DNA of 64,000 bases from Paracoccaceae bacterium (GCA_020425085.1 JAGQRW010000007.1:558001-622000), one strand, 5' to 3'. Shown: positions 1-10,272, counted from the stretch's first letter. Made by a program: numbers and translations. The notes: generated from the sequence alone by a model not told the origin.

Positions 1-1203
1 CTCGCCGAACACATGTTCCAGCATGTCGGCGGCAATGCCGATACCGGTATCTTCGATGGCGACATGGATTTCCTGCAAACCGTTTCTGCATTCGATGCCG
101 ACCACGCGGACCAGTACGAAACCGGATTGGGTAAACTTTATCGCATTGCCAAGTAGGTTGGTCAAAATCTGTCGGATTCGCCCGACATCGCCTTCAAAAT
201 GCGCGGGCAGGAACATGTCATAATCAATCAGCAGATCAAGGTTCTTTTCCTGCGCATTCGGTTGAAGCAGCATGGCAACCTCATGCAGGCTGCGTTCCAG
301 GTTGAAGGGTTCGGCGAACAGTTCCAGTTTGCCCGCCTCGATCTTGGAATAATCCAGGACATCGTTGATGATCACCAGCAACGCTTCGCCGGAATTGCGG
401 ATGGTTTGGGCGAACAGTTGCTGTTCGGGGTCCAGATCGGTTTCGCAGATCAGTTCCGCCATGCCGATGATGCCGTTCATCGGCGTGCGGATTTCATGGC
501 TCATATTGGCCAGAAACGCCGATTTGGCGCGGTTGGCGGATTCCGCCTGTTTGCGCGCCTCATCCAGTTCCTTTTCGCGGCGTTTTGATTTGGTGATGTC
601 GCTGACCTGCGAGACGGTATCGCCATCTTCGGTACGAAGTTCGGTGATTTTCAGCCAGATTTCACCGTGAAGGCGCATGATCTGCGGTTTTTTCTGCGGG
701 GTCTGGTGCCATTCCTCCATCTCCCGGCGCCAGTTTTCGGGGCTTTTGCCGGCGTAATCGACCATTCCCGATTGGCCAAGGCCATCGAAAATCGTGCTAT
801 AGGCCATGCCGGCTTTGCCGCTGCACGAAATCATCGCCAGAATGTTGGTATAGGCGGCATTGGCGACAACCAGTTTGTCGTCGCTGTCAAACAGGGCAAA
901 GCCGTCCTTGATCGCCTCAAGCGCGTTCCAAAGGCGGCGTTCGGCGCGGAATGTGGCGCTGTTGGCGCGGGCCAGGTCGGCGCGAAATTGCGTGGTCTGA
1001 CCTTCCAGCGATTCCGCCCGCATGCGTGCAGCCAGCCATTCCTGTTGCGCTGTTTCAACCTTTTGCGAAAGATCGTCGGCATAGCTGGCAAGTTCAAGAT
1101 TGGCCTTTTGAAGTTCGGCCGCCTTCAGTTCCAGCAAACGCTCAGCCTCGCGGCGGGCGCGGCCTTCACGTTTCAGGCGTTTTTCAAAATGATCGGGGGT
1201 CAT
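1..1203 (-). CDS. Sensor histidine kinase, PAS-like and HATPase domains (3' end cut by window edge)
   Basis: Reading the minus strand from an ATG at 1203 gives an open frame of 401 codons that runs off the left edge. The N-terminus is a charged, probably coiled-coil stretch (about residues 1-95), followed by a PAS-like segment (about 100-200). A dimerisation/phosphoacceptor domain follows with [11 protein letters not shown]; the phosphoacceptor is His236. The ATPase domain shows an N box ([13 protein letters not shown]) and a G1 box (EDTGIGI). No transmembrane segment is visible, so it is probably cytoplasmic. The conserved motifs are those of hybrid or two-component kinases of the BarA/LuxQ type; whether a receiver domain follows cannot be seen because of the truncation. 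Its input signal is unknown. It is divergent from the alpha-2-macroglobulin gene. Confidence 0.9.
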   Translation of the reverse strand, partial: MTPDHFEKRLKREGRARREAERLLELKAAELQKANLELASYADDLSQKVETAQQEWLAARMRAESLEGQTTQFRADLARANSATFRAERRLWNALEAIKDGFALFDSDDKLVVANAAYTNILAMISCSGKAGMAYSTIFDGLGQSGMVDYAGKSPENWRREMEEWHQTPQKKPQIMRLHGEIWLKITELRTEDGDTVSQVSDITKSKRREKELDEARKQAESANRAKSAFLANMSHEIRTPMNGIIGMAELICETDLDPEQQLFAQTIRNSGEALLVIINDVLDYSKIEAGKLELFAEPFNLERSLHEVAMLLQPNAQEKNLDLLIDYDMFLPAHFEGDVGRIRQILTNLLGNAIKFTQSGFVLVRVVGIECRNGLQEIHVAIEDTGIGIAADMLEHVFGE

Positions 1204-1486
1204 GACACAGGATGCGCGCGGAATTTGATGGTGGAACCAGCCCGAAGCGGTGTGTTTTGGTTCATGATCGCTGCATCCCTATCGAACGTTTCGACGCCTC
1301 CGCCGGCCCGTGTCGTTGCCAAGGATGGCGGCAAAGGATTAGCCAAGTTTTAACGCCGCCAAAGATTTTTCACCAAATCCGCCGCGGGTAACATACTGGC
1401 GGAAAAGGACCAGCAGCGTTGCCGAATCCTCATCTTCATGGCAGCATCTGAAAAGCAATTTCAGTCATGTTATTCGGAGTTTCCAG
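1204..1486. other. Divergent intergenic region, kinase / alpha-2-macroglobulin
   Basis: This 283-base stretch separates two divergent genes and must hold both promoters. I see no convincing -35/-10 pair, RNA gene or repeat in it. An open frame continues through part of it on the plus strand but is antisense to the kinase and has no family resemblance. Confidence 0.5.
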
Positions 1487-4400
1487 ATGTCCAGTTTTGC
1501 CGCCCTGAAATCAATTCTCAAAAGCCTTGTCGCGCTGGTTCTGGCCCTGGGATTTGCCATGCCGTTGCTGGCACAGCAATCGGTGGTGCCGGATCGGCGC
1601 CTGGCGATCACGCGCAACATGGATTTTTACGGTGCCGATCTGCAACCGGTGTTTGAAACCAGTTTCGCCACCTGCAAGACCATCTGCCTGAAGGATCGGG
1701 CCTGCAAGGCGTTCACCTTCAATTTCAAGTCAAATGCCTGTTTTCCGAAATCCGACATCACCGAAAAGCGGCCGTTTGACGGGGCTGCCTCGGCGCAGGT
1801 GTTTGAAACCGATGCCCGGGTTCTGGCCGATGCCGGTGGGCGATTGGCAGAACTTGGATTTCTCGGCGGTTCATATCTGGATGAGGCGCGAAAACAGGCG
1901 GCAGATCTGGCCGAGGACTATATCACCAACCAATGGACGGCAGCGCAGTTGATCGAGGCATCAAGGAATGCGCGATTGGCGGGCAACCTGATAAACGCGG
2001 TTGGTTTCATGGGTGCGGCGCTGAACCTTACCGATGCGCCGGACGGCTGGGCGGAACTTGCGCAACTGGCGCTTGAGGTGAAACCGAAGGATGACAACGA
2101 AATGCGTGAAATGCAGCGGGTTGCAACCGCCGCTGCGATCAATGCCTATCTGCGCGGGCAGAATCCCGGTATTCGGGTAAGTGCCCTCAACATTCTGGCC
2201 AAAGGCGTGGAAATGCGGGGTAACGGGCGGCAAATGATCCCGGTTCTCAGGCTGGCACAGTCGATCCAGCCGCGGCTGGATACCGAAACGGCGCTGGAAC
2301 GTGCCATCGCGCTATATGGCTTTCGCATCACCGACCACAGTGTTGACAACAACGCGGCACAGCCAAGGATCTGTGCGGAGTTTTCGGAACCACTGGTAAA
2401 GGCGGGGGTGGATTATTCCGCCTACGTTGCGCTGCCCGAGACCGGTCTGGCGGTAGAGGCCGAGGACAACCAGATCTGCATCGACGGGGTGCGCCACGGT
2501 GAAACCTATCGGCTGAATTTCCGCAAGGGACTGCCGGCTGCCAGCGGTGAGACCTTGCAAAAGTCGATTGATCTGACGGTCTATGTGCGCGACCGCGACC
2601 CTTCGGCGCGGTTTGTCGGGCGGGCTTATGTGTTGCCCAGAGGCGAGGCGGCCTCGATTCCCATCGTCACCGTCAATCTGGCCGAGGTTGACCTGAAAAT
2701 CCATCGCGTCGGGGATCGCAACCTGACGCGGGTGATGCAGGATGGGCTTTTTTCCCGCCCGCTGTCGGTTTGGGATGAATCCGAGCTTGGCAACGAAATC
2801 GGGGCCGAGGTCTGGTCGGGCAAAGGCATGGTTGCGCGTGAAGTCAACAAGGATGTCACCACCGCCCTTCCTGTCGGTCAGGCGATTGCCGATTTCGAAC
2901 CCGGCGTTTACGTCATGCGTGCAAGGGTGCCGGGGTCTGATCCTTATGATGGCAACGCCGCAGCGCAATGGTTCATCGTGACCGATCTTGGCATTGCCAC
3001 CATGCGGGGGGCGGATGGTCTGCATGTCTTTGTGCGCTCGCTCAATACCGCCGAGGCCAGGGCGGGGGTAAAGGTCGATCTGGTTGCTACCAACAACATG
3101 GTTCTGGGCAGTGCAACGACCGATGCAGCCGGCTATGCCAGTTTTGGTGCCGGTCTGATGAACGGGCGCAATGGCAATGCCCCGGCGCTGGTGACGGTTG
3201 GCGATCAGGGGCAGGATTTCGCCTTTCTTTCGCTGAAAGAGGCGGCGTTCGATCTGTCGGATCGTGGTGTCGCGGGGCGTACGGCACCGCTGCCGGTTGA
3301 TATTTTCCTGACCACCGAACGTGGCGCCTACCGGCCCGGTGAAACCGTGCACGCGCTGGCGCTGGCGCGCGATCAAAAGGCCGAGGCGATCCGCAATCTG
3401 CCCTTGACCGCCATCATCCTGCGCCCGGACGGGGTTGAATACGGTCGCGAATTGCTGGTCGATCAAGGGGCCGGCGGGCGGGTTCTGACACTGGATTTGC
3501 CAGGTTCGGCGCAGCGCGGCACCTGGAATATTCGGATTCACGCCGATCCCGAAGGCGCTCAGTTGGCCAGCCAGAATTTTCTGGTCGAAGACCTGATGCC
3601 CGAGCGGATTGATTTTGACCTTTCCCTGCCGGACGGGCCGGTCCGTGCCTCGGACGTGCCGACCATCAGCGTTGATGCGCGTTACCTTTACGGCGCACCC
3701 GGCGCAGATCTCAAGGCCGAGGCCGAGGCGCGGGTGACGCTGGCGGGCGGGCTTGATGGCTATCCCGGTTATCAGTTCGGCGATCAGGATGAATATGTCG
3801 GCACCAGGCTGGCCTTCACTTCGCTGAAGGAAAGGACCAACGCCAAGGGGCAGTTGCGTTTTGGCCTTGTCATGCCGGACACCAAAGATTTGTCGCGCCC
3901 GTTGAAACTGACGGCACTGGTGCGCCTCAGCGAAGGTTCGGGCCGTCCGGTTGAACGCGTGATTGAACGCAATCTTGCGCCGGAAAAAACCCTGCTTGGC
4001 ATCAAGCCGCTGTTTGACGGCGTAGTGGCCAAGGGTGCCAGCGCCGGGTTTGATATCCTTGCGGTCAGCCCTGATCTGCAACCGGTGGCGCTGCCCAAGG
4101 TCGGCTGGACCCTTAACCGGGTGATGACGCGCTATCAATGGTACGAAAGCAACGGCAACTGGAACTATGAACCGATCACCACCCGAAGCCGCATCGCCAG
4201 CGGCGAGGTCCGGCTTGACGGCCTTGGCGCCGCCAGGATCGAGGCGGCGGTGGACTGGGGGCGGTATGAGCTGAAGTTGGAAACGCTGGACGGTGCCTAT
4301 CTTTCTGCCAGCTATGAGTTTTATGCCGGCTGGTATGCCCCGGCTGACAGTTCCAACACCCCGGATACGCTGGAAATCGGTCTGGACAGGAATGGCTATA

Positions 4401-6982
4401 GGATCGGCGACACCGCCAAACTGCGTCTGGTGCCGCGTTATGCCGGTATCGCGCTGGTCAGCGTGGTTTCCAACCGCCTGATTGCGATGAAGACGGTCGC
4501 GGTAAGCGAAGGTGAGAATGTGATCGACCTGCCGGTGACCGAGGAATGGGGCGCCGGTGCCTATGTAACCGCCAGCGTGATCCGGCCGATGAATGTCGCC
4601 GCCGGGCGCAATCCGGCGCGCGCCCTTGGCCTAAACTGGGCCAGCGTCGATCCCGGCGATCACCGTCTGGCCGCCGAATTCACCACCCCGGACGAGGTGT
4701 CGCCGCGGGGTGCGATGACCGCCAGCCTGCGGGTCAAAGGGGTGCGTCCGGGTGAGGTGGCCTATGCCACCATCGCCGCCGTTGATGTCGGCATCCTGAA
4801 CCTGACCGGGTTCAAGTCGCCCGATCCTGACGGCTATTACTTCGGCCAGCAACGCCTTGGCATGGAAATTCGCGATGTCTATGGGCGATTGATTGATGGC
4901 ATGCAGGGAACGCCCGGGCAGTTACGCTCGGGCGGTGATGGTGGGTTGGCGGACCGTATGCAAAGCCCGCCGCCGACCGAAGAACTGGTCGCCTATTTTT
5001 CAGGGCCGCTGAAGGTCGGTGCCGATGGTCTGGTGGAAACTGATTTTGATCTGCCGGAATTCAACGGCACCATCCGTCTGATGGCGGTGGTCTGGTCGGA
5101 TACCGGCGTCGGACAGGCCAGCAAGGATGTGCTGGCGCGTGATCCGGTGGTTCTGACCGCCAGCCTGCCGCGTTTTCTGGCCCCCCATGACAAAAGCCGC
5201 ATCCGCCTTGACATTGCCCATGCCACCGGCCCCGCTGGCCCTATCGAGATCGAGGCAAGCGCCAGTGACGGGTTGCTGATTGACACGACCATGCTGCCGA
5301 CCAGTATCAACCTGCCCGAAAGTGGCAAGCTGACACTGGATCTGCCGGTTGCTGCGCTTGATGCCAGCACGCCGGAAATCACGCTGGTGCTTTATACGCC
5401 TGACGGCACGCGATTGACCAAGACGCTGGTGCTGCCGATCCGTGCCAATGACCCGGAAATCGCCCGCACCAGTCGGGTGGAGCTGGCGGATCAGTCCACC
5501 TTTACCCTGGATGATGATGTCTTTGCCGGGCTGGTTCCCGGCACCGGTCACGCCACGCTGTCGGTTGGACCTCTGGCGCGGTTTGATGCGCCGGGGTTGT
5601 TGGATGCGCTTGATCGCTATCCTTATGGCTGCACCGAACAGATCACCTCCAAGGCGCTGCCGCTTTTGTATTTCGCTCAGGTGGCAAATGTGATGGGCCT
5701 GGCGGAAAAGACCGATATCGGCAAACGGATCGAGCAGGCGATTGCCGAGGTCTTGTCCAATCAGTCATCGAACGGCGCGTTCGGGCTGTGGTCGCCGGGC
5801 TCGGGCGATCTTTGGCTTGATGCCTATGTTTCCGATTTCCTCAGCCGTGCGCGCGCCAAGGGTTTTGTGGTGCCGGACCAGGCGTTTCGCATCGCCATGG
5901 AGAATCTTGGGAACCGGGTGAATTATGCCGGTGATTTTGAGGATGGCGGCACCGATATCGCCTATGCGCTGATGGTGCTGGCGCGGGAAGGGGCGGCCAA
6001 CATCGGCGATCTTCGCTATTATGCCGATGTGAAGGCCGATGAATTCGCCACACCGCTGGCGCTGGCGCAACTGGGTGCGGCGCTGGCCAGTTATGGTGAT
6101 CAGATGCGGGCGGACCGTATGTTCAGGGCTGCGAGTGTGCGACTGGAACGGCAAAGCGATCTGCCGGAAGAACAGTTGTGGCGATCAGACTATGGTACCT
6201 ATCTGCGCGATACGGCAGCGGTTTTGACGCTGGCAGTGGAATCGCGCACCGAGGTTCTGGATCGGTCCCGCCTTGCCCTCAGGATCACGCCCGAGGGGGT
6301 GGGAACGCGCATGCGTTCGACCCAGGAAAACATGTGGTCGCTGCTGGCCGCCAACGCGCTGATCGAGGATCTGGTGCCGGGTGATTTCCTGATCAACGGT
6401 CTGCCCGCCCAAGGGCCGCTGGTGCGGGTTTTGGATGCGCGAAATGGCCAGAACGGCAAGGTTCAGATCCGAAATCAATCGGGAAAGCCCGCGACCACCG
6501 TTCTGACCACCATCGGGATTCCGGCAGAACCGGAACCGGCGGGCGGCAATGGCTATAGCATCGACCGGTTCTATTTCACGCTTGAAGGTAAACCGGTCTC
6601 ACCGCAAACCATTCGCCTCAACCAGCGACTGGTGGTGGTGTTGAAGGTCAGCCCGGAACACTATTCCGAGGCGCGGCTGATCATCAACGACCCGCTGCCG
6701 GCCGGGCTTGAGATCGACAATCCGAACCTGTTGCGGGCGGGCGATGTAAAAGCGCTCGATTGGCTTGATCTGAGTACGTTGCCCGGCCATTCGGAATTTC
6801 GCGCCGAACGGTTCGTGGCGGCGGTGGACTGGCGCTCGGACAAGCCCTTTCAAGTTGCCTATATGGTCCGGGCAATCTCGCCGGGGCAGTTCCACCATCC
6901 TGCCGCCAGCGTCGAAGACATGTACCGCCCGCAATACCGCGCCCGAACGGCGGTTGGCCGGGTCGCGGTGGCGGCTGAATAG
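1487..6982 (+). CDS. Bacterial alpha-2-macroglobulin family protein with N-terminal PAN/Apple-like domain
   Basis: An 1831-residue protein. Residues 1-30 form a signal peptide ending near PLLAQ without a lipobox cysteine, so it is predicted to be a soluble periplasmic protein rather than an inner-membrane lipoprotein as in the E. coli YfhM type. Residues about 40-90 carry four cysteines (63, 67, 73, 85) spaced like a PAN/Apple domain. The rest matches the macroglobulin-domain array, with the thioester motif CTEQ at 1382-1385 in the context YPYGCTEQ. Family members are thought to trap proteases that breach the outer membrane; the thioester gives covalent capture. The next gene, pbpC, starts 9 bases downstream, the classical pairing in which the trap is linked to peptidoglycan repair. 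The ATG at 1487 is chosen because it directly precedes the signal peptide. Confidence 0.95.
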   Translation: MSSFAALKSILKSLVALVLALGFAMPLLAQQSVVPDRRLAITRNMDFYGADLQPVFETSFATCKTICLKDRACKAFTFNFKSNACFPKSDITEKRPFDGAASAQVFETDARVLADAGGRLAELGFLGGSYLDEARKQAADLAEDYITNQWTAAQLIEASRNARLAGNLINAVGFMGAALNLTDAPDGWAELAQLALEVKPKDDNEMREMQRVATAAAINAYLRGQNPGIRVSALNILAKGVEMRGNGRQMIPVLRLAQSIQPRLDTETALERAIALYGFRITDHSVDNNAAQPRICAEFSEPLVKAGVDYSAYVALPETGLAVEAEDNQICIDGVRHGETYRLNFRKGLPAASGETLQKSIDLTVYVRDRDPSARFVGRAYVLPRGEAASIPIVTVNLAEVDLKIHRVGDRNLTRVMQDGLFSRPLSVWDESELGNEIGAEVWSGKGMVAREVNKDVTTALPVGQAIADFEPGVYVMRARVPGSDPYDGNAAAQWFIVTDLGIATMRGADGLHVFVRSLNTAEARAGVKVDLVATNNMVLGSATTDAAGYASFGAGLMNGRNGNAPALVTVGDQGQDFAFLSLKEAAFDLSDRGVAGRTAPLPVDIFLTTERGAYRPGETVHALALARDQKAEAIRNLPLTAIILRPDGVEYGRELLVDQGAGGRVLTLDLPGSAQRGTWNIRIHADPEGAQLASQNFLVEDLMPERIDFDLSLPDGPVRASDVPTISVDARYLYGAPGADLKAEAEARVTLAGGLDGYPGYQFGDQDEYVGTRLAFTSLKERTNAKGQLRFGLVMPDTKDLSRPLKLTALVRLSEGSGRPVERVIERNLAPEKTLLGIKPLFDGVVAKGASAGFDILAVSPDLQPVALPKVGWTLNRVMTRYQWYESNGNWNYEPITTRSRIASGEVRLDGLGAARIEAAVDWGRYELKLETLDGAYLSASYEFYAGWYAPADSSNTPDTLEIGLDRNGYRIGDTAKLRLVPRYAGIALVSVVSNRLIAMKTVAVSEGENVIDLPVTEEWGAGAYVTASVIRPMNVAAGRNPARALGLNWASVDPGDHRLAAEFTTPDEVSPRGAMTASLRVKGVRPGEVAYATIAAVDVGILNLTGFKSPDPDGYYFGQQRLGMEIRDVYGRLIDGMQGTPGQLRSGGDGGLADRMQSPPPTEELVAYFSGPLKVGADGLVETDFDLPEFNGTIRLMAVVWSDTGVGQASKDVLARDPVVLTASLPRFLAPHDKSRIRLDIAHATGPAGPIEIEASASDGLLIDTTMLPTSINLPESGKLTLDLPVAALDASTPEITLVLYTPDGTRLTKTLVLPIRANDPEIARTSRVELADQSTFTLDDDVFAGLVPGTGHATLSVGPLARFDAPGLLDALDRYPYGCTEQITSKALPLLYFAQVANVMGLAEKTDIGKRIEQAIAEVLSNQSSNGAFGLWSPGSGDLWLDAYVSDFLSRARAKGFVVPDQAFRIAMENLGNRVNYAGDFEDGGTDIAYALMVLAREGAANIGDLRYYADVKADEFATPLALAQLGAALASYGDQMRADRMFRAASVRLERQSDLPEEQLWRSDYGTYLRDTAAVLTLAVESRTEVLDRSRLALRITPEGVGTRMRSTQENMWSLLAANALIEDLVPGDFLINGLPAQGPLVRVLDARNGQNGKVQIRNQSGKPATTVLTTIGIPAEPEPAGGNGYSIDRFYFTLEGKPVSPQTIRLNQRLVVVLKVSPEHYSEARLIINDPLPAGLEIDNPNLLRAGDVKALDWLDLSTLPGHSEFRAERFVAAVDWRSDKPFQVAYMVRAISPGQFHHPAASVEDMYRPQYRARTAVGRVAVAAE

Positions 6983-6991
6983 GGGGGCCGG

Positions 6992-9100
6992 ATGCCGCAG
7001 AGGGGGCTGATCGCGGGTGTTCTCTTGTTGCTTTTCGGGGCGACGGGCTGGCTGGCGTTTGATCGCTGGGTGGCGACGGCGGAACTGCCCGGTCTCTTGC
7101 CCGTAACCTCGGTCGTGGTTGAGGATCGTCAGGGCCGGCTGCTGCGTGCCTATACCGTGGCCGACGGGCGCTGGCGGCTGCCTGTCAGCCTTGGTGACAT
7201 CGACCCCGGCTATGTCGCGCAACTGATCGCGTTCGAGGACAAGCGGTTTTATCGTCACCGTGGCGTTGATCCGGTTGCCATGCTTAGGGCAGTGGCACAG
7301 GCGATCTGGTATCGGCGGCTGATTTCCGGTGGCTCGACCTTGACGATGCAGGTGGCGCGGTTGCTGGAACAGGGTGGCACCGGGCGTTGGCACGACAAGT
7401 TTCGCCAGATCCGGGTTGCACTGGCGCTGGAGCGGCGGCTGGACAAGTCGCAAATTCTGGAACTTTACCTGCAACTCGCACCCTTTGGCGGCAATCTTGA
7501 AGGGGTGCGCGCGGCCTCGCTCAGCTATTTCGGCAAGGAACCGTTGCGCCTGACCCCGGCGCAATCGGCGCTGTTGGTGGCATTGCCGCAAGCGCCGGAA
7601 ACGCGCCGCCCGGACCGCGCCCCCGACGCCGCCCGCGCCGGTCGTGACCGGGTGCTGGCGCGAATGGTTGGGGCCGGGCTGCTGAGCGCGGATGCCGCCA
7701 GGGCCGCCAGGGGCGAAAGCGTGCCGAATGCGCGCATCGCCTTTCCGGTCGTCGCGGCGCATATGGCGGACCGGGCGATTGCCGAAAGGCCCGCATCGGC
7801 AATACATCGCTTGTCGCTGGATCGACCGTTGCAACAGGCGCTGGAAAAACTGGTGCTGGTGACGCTGGCAGACAAGCCGTCGGGGTTGTCGGCGGCGATC
7901 GTGGTGGCCGACCATCAGTCGGGCGAGGTTCTGGCCTCGGTCGGTTCGGCCGCCTATCTTGACCATGATCGCGGCGGATTCCTGGATATGACCGGGGCGG
8001 TTCGTTCGCCCGGTTCCACCCTCAAGCCGCTGATTTACGGCTTGGGTTTTGAGCAGGGGTTCCTGCATCCCGAAAGCCTGGTCGAAGATCAGCCAACGGA
8101 TTTTTCCGGTTATGCACCGGAAAATTTCGACGGGCGATATCATGGCTGGGTGACGGTGCGCGATGCGCTCAGGTGGTCGCTGAACATTCCGGCGGTGATG
8201 GTGCTGGAAAAACTTGGTCCGGCGAACCTGCTGGCGCGGATGCGCCGCGCCGGGGTCAGGGCGGCATTGCCCGGAAGCGATCCGCCGGGGCTGGCCATCG
8301 GCCTTGGCGGGTTGGGGATCAGCCTTGAGGATCTGGTGACGCTCTATGCGGCAATCGCGCGTGGCGGTGGGGCGGTGGCGCTGGTACATCGCCCCGATGA
8401 GGTGGCACCAGGCGAGGGGCCGCGACTTTTGTCGGCCGAGGCCGCCTGGCAGGTCGGGGATATTTTAAGAGGTGTGACGTCGCCTGATCTTGCCCCGGAA
8501 GGGGATCTGGCATTCAAGACCGGCACCTCATACGGATATCGCGATGCCTGGGCGGTGGGGTTTGATGGCCGGCATGTGATCGGGGTTTGGCTGGGGCGGC
8601 CTGATGGGGCCTCGGTGCCGGGAATACTGGGGGCTGATCTGGCGGCACCCCTGTTGTTTCAGGCATTCGCCCGGCTGAAGCCAAAGCTGGTGCCGTTATC
8701 CGCGCCGCCGCCGGCAACCCTGTTGCTGGCCCATACGGAATTGCCAAATCAGTTGCAGCGGTTTTATCGAGGCGAAGGGCGGTTTCTTGCGCTGAACGGG
8801 CCGGAAATTGCCTTTCCGCCAGATGGTGCAAGGCTGGAACTGGCAACAGATGGACAGCCGCTGCCGCTGGTGATCAAGGTTCGCAACGGCACGCCGCCGT
8901 TTACCTTTTTTGCCAATGGCGTGCCGTTTCTGATTGCAGCGCATCAGCGCCAGGCCGAGTGGCCGGTGCCAAAGCCCGGTTTTCTGAAACTGGCGGTGGT
9001 CGATGCCGCGGGGCAGGCGGAACGCATCGAAGTGGAACTGCGCCTGTCGCAACAGGTTGTTTTGAGCCCGGGCCCGGTTGTTTTGCCGACCCGCCGCTGA
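6992..9100 (+). CDS. pbpC: Penicillin-binding protein 1C
   Basis: A 702-residue bifunctional peptidoglycan synthase anchored by an N-terminal membrane helix (about residues 5-22). The glycosyltransferase family 51 domain shows AFEDKRFYRHRGVDP with catalytic Glu82 and the GGSTLTMQVARLLE block. The transpeptidase domain has the S342-T-L-K345 nucleophile motif and K509-T-G-T. A C-terminal BiPBP_C-like beta domain of about 90 residues ends the protein. Length and domain order match PBP1C rather than PBP1A/B. It follows the alpha-2-macroglobulin gene closely, so the two are probably cotranscribed. Confidence 0.95.
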   Translation: MPQRGLIAGVLLLLFGATGWLAFDRWVATAELPGLLPVTSVVVEDRQGRLLRAYTVADGRWRLPVSLGDIDPGYVAQLIAFEDKRFYRHRGVDPVAMLRAVAQAIWYRRLISGGSTLTMQVARLLEQGGTGRWHDKFRQIRVALALERRLDKSQILELYLQLAPFGGNLEGVRAASLSYFGKEPLRLTPAQSALLVALPQAPETRRPDRAPDAARAGRDRVLARMVGAGLLSADAARAARGESVPNARIAFPVVAAHMADRAIAERPASAIHRLSLDRPLQQALEKLVLVTLADKPSGLSAAIVVADHQSGEVLASVGSAAYLDHDRGGFLDMTGAVRSPGSTLKPLIYGLGFEQGFLHPESLVEDQPTDFSGYAPENFDGRYHGWVTVRDALRWSLNIPAVMVLEKLGPANLLARMRRAGVRAALPGSDPPGLAIGLGGLGISLEDLVTLYAAIARGGGAVALVHRPDEVAPGEGPRLLSAEAAWQVGDILRGVTSPDLAPEGDLAFKTGTSYGYRDAWAVGFDGRHVIGVWLGRPDGASVPGILGADLAAPLLFQAFARLKPKLVPLSAPPPATLLLAHTELPNQLQRFYRGEGRFLALNGPEIAFPPDGARLELATDGQPLPLVIKVRNGTPPFTFFANGVPFLIAAHQRQAEWPVPKPGFLKLAVVDAAGQAERIEVELRLSQQVVLSPGPVVLPTRR

Positions 9101-9157
9101 GGGGGCGTCTGCCCCCTCGCTTCGCTCACCCCCGAGAGTATTTTGGGAACCATGAGG
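9101..9157 (+). repeat. GC hairpin plus GAGTATTT intergenic element, copy 1
   Basis: Immediately after the pbpC stop codon, GGGGGC (9101-9106) and GCCCCC (9111-9116) form a 6-bp stem with a 4-base loop. After a short C-rich spacer comes GAGTATTT (9136-9143) followed by TGGGAACCATG. The same composite structure recurs elsewhere in the window (16985, 24361, 32851). It may act as a terminator, but there is no canonical uridine tract directly after the stem. Confidence 0.6.
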
Positions 9158-9178
9158 GGCGGAATTGTCTGGTGACGT

Positions 9179-9811
9179 TCATTGCGGCTGGTGGTTGTCG
9201 GGATGGGCGCGGCGGATGGCGTCGATCTGTTCCAAATTGGCCATGATGCGGCGAATGTTCGGCATGTCGTCCAGCGGTATTTCCCAACGTCGCGCGTTGT
9301 AGATTTGCGGCACGAGGCAGATATCCGCCATGCCGAGGCGGTCGCCGTGGCAGAATCGGCCGGTTTCAGGTTCGCCCAGCATGCGTTCGACCGCGCGCAG
9401 CCCTTCGGGGATGAATGCCTGCATCCAGCTTTGCATGCTGATGCCGCCATTGGAGTTTTCGGCGGCGAATTTTGCCACGCGAAGGTTGCAGACGGCGTGG
9501 ATTTCCATGGCGATGGCATAGGCGATGCGCCGGACCCGCGCCCGCCCGAGCGCGGTTGGAGGCAAGAGGCCGGCATGGCGGGTTTCATCGAGATATTCGA
9601 TGATTGCCAGCGATTGGGTGAGCACCTGATCGTCTAGCTCCAGTGTCGGTACCAGCCCTTGCGGATTGCGTGCCAGATTGGCCGGTTGGCGTTGTTCACC
9701 GCTGGCAAGATCAACCGGTATCTGTTGATATTCCAGCCCCAGATGATTGAGCGTGATCCTGATCCGGTAGGCCGCAGAGGACCGCCAATAGTCGTAAAGC
9801 ACGGTTTTCAT
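9179..9811 (-). CDS. maiA: Maleylacetoacetate isomerase (zeta-class GST)
   Basis: A 210-residue glutathione S-transferase fold protein. The N-terminal SSAAYRIRI motif is the zeta-class glutathione-site signature (SSxxYRVRI); the thioredoxin-like half is followed by an all-helical half. It isomerises maleylacetoacetate to fumarylacetoacetate, the step between HmgA and FahA, both encoded just across the divergent promoter. Its ATG overlaps the stop codon of the upstream MarR gene (ATGA), implying translational coupling with the regulator. Context and motif agree, so the assignment is firm. Confidence 0.93.
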   Translation of the reverse strand: MKTVLYDYWRSSAAYRIRITLNHLGLEYQQIPVDLASGEQRQPANLARNPQGLVPTLELDDQVLTQSLAIIEYLDETRHAGLLPPTALGRARVRRIAYAIAMEIHAVCNLRVAKFAAENSNGGISMQSWMQAFIPEGLRAVERMLGEPETGRFCHGDRLGMADICLVPQIYNARRWEIPLDDMPNIRRIMANLEQIDAIRRAHPDNHQPQ

Positions 9812-10272
9812 GGGTTCTCCTTCAGCATGGTTTCGATCATCGAGTGGAATTTTTCGCGATCTTCGGGTTCAAGGCCGATCAGAAGTTCGCCCTGAAATGC
9901 AATGCCCATGCGACCGATTTCCGCGCTCATTGCGTGGCCTTTGGCAGTCAGTGACAGTTCGACCAGACGGCGGTCGGCGGGGTTGGTGCGCTTGTTGACA
10001 TAGCCTGCCTTTTCCAGCCGGGCGGCGGCGCGGCTGGTCTTGGATTTATCCATGGCCACGCGTTGGTAAACTTCGCGGATGCTGACCTTTTCGGCCTGTG
10101 ACAGATGCGCCACCAGCCGCCATTCGGGAACCGAAATACCGAACTTGGCGCGGTAGCGTTCGGCAAATTGCTCGCTCAGGCGGGTTGCCAGAATCGTCAG
10201 GCGATAGGGCAGGAATTCATCGAGGACAAAATCGGTCAACGGCGGCTTTCGTTGCGTTTGCGATGATTTCAA
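9808..10272 (-). CDS. MarR-family regulator of the homogentisate locus
   Basis: A winged-helix repressor-type protein. The region VSIREVYQRVAMDKSKTSRAAARLEKAGYV is the helix-turn-helix, followed by a wing with NPADRR. Translating from the far upstream ATG at 10422 would add about 50 residues without family resemblance and would cross the hmgA promoter, so I chose the in-frame TTG at 10272, giving 154 residues, the usual MarR length. The start is uncertain, because another TTG lies 23 codons further in. It is translationally coupled to maiA and divergent from hmgA. I infer that it senses an aromatic intermediate and binds the palindrome in the hmgA promoter. Confidence 0.85.
   Translation of the reverse strand: MKSSQTQRKPPLTDFVLDEFLPYRLTILATRLSEQFAERYRAKFGISVPEWRLVAHLSQAEKVSIREVYQRVAMDKSKTSRAAARLEKAGYVNKRTNPADRRLVELSLTAKGHAMSAEIGRMGIAFQGELLIGLEPEDREKFHSMIETMLKENP

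Noticed and set aside
667..1353. Long plus-strand open frame opposite the histidine kinase
   Set aside because: It is antisense to a clear kinase with H, N and G1 boxes and has no family resemblance; a shadow frame in GC-rich DNA.
2312..4138. 608-codon minus-strand open frame inside the alpha-2-macroglobulin gene
   Set aside because: Antisense frame of a well-supported gene; arginine- and histidine-rich composition typical of reverse-strand reading; no motif.
6599..8389. 596-codon minus-strand frame across the alpha-2-macroglobulin/pbpC junction
   Set aside because: It crosses two real genes in antisense and has the same shadow composition.
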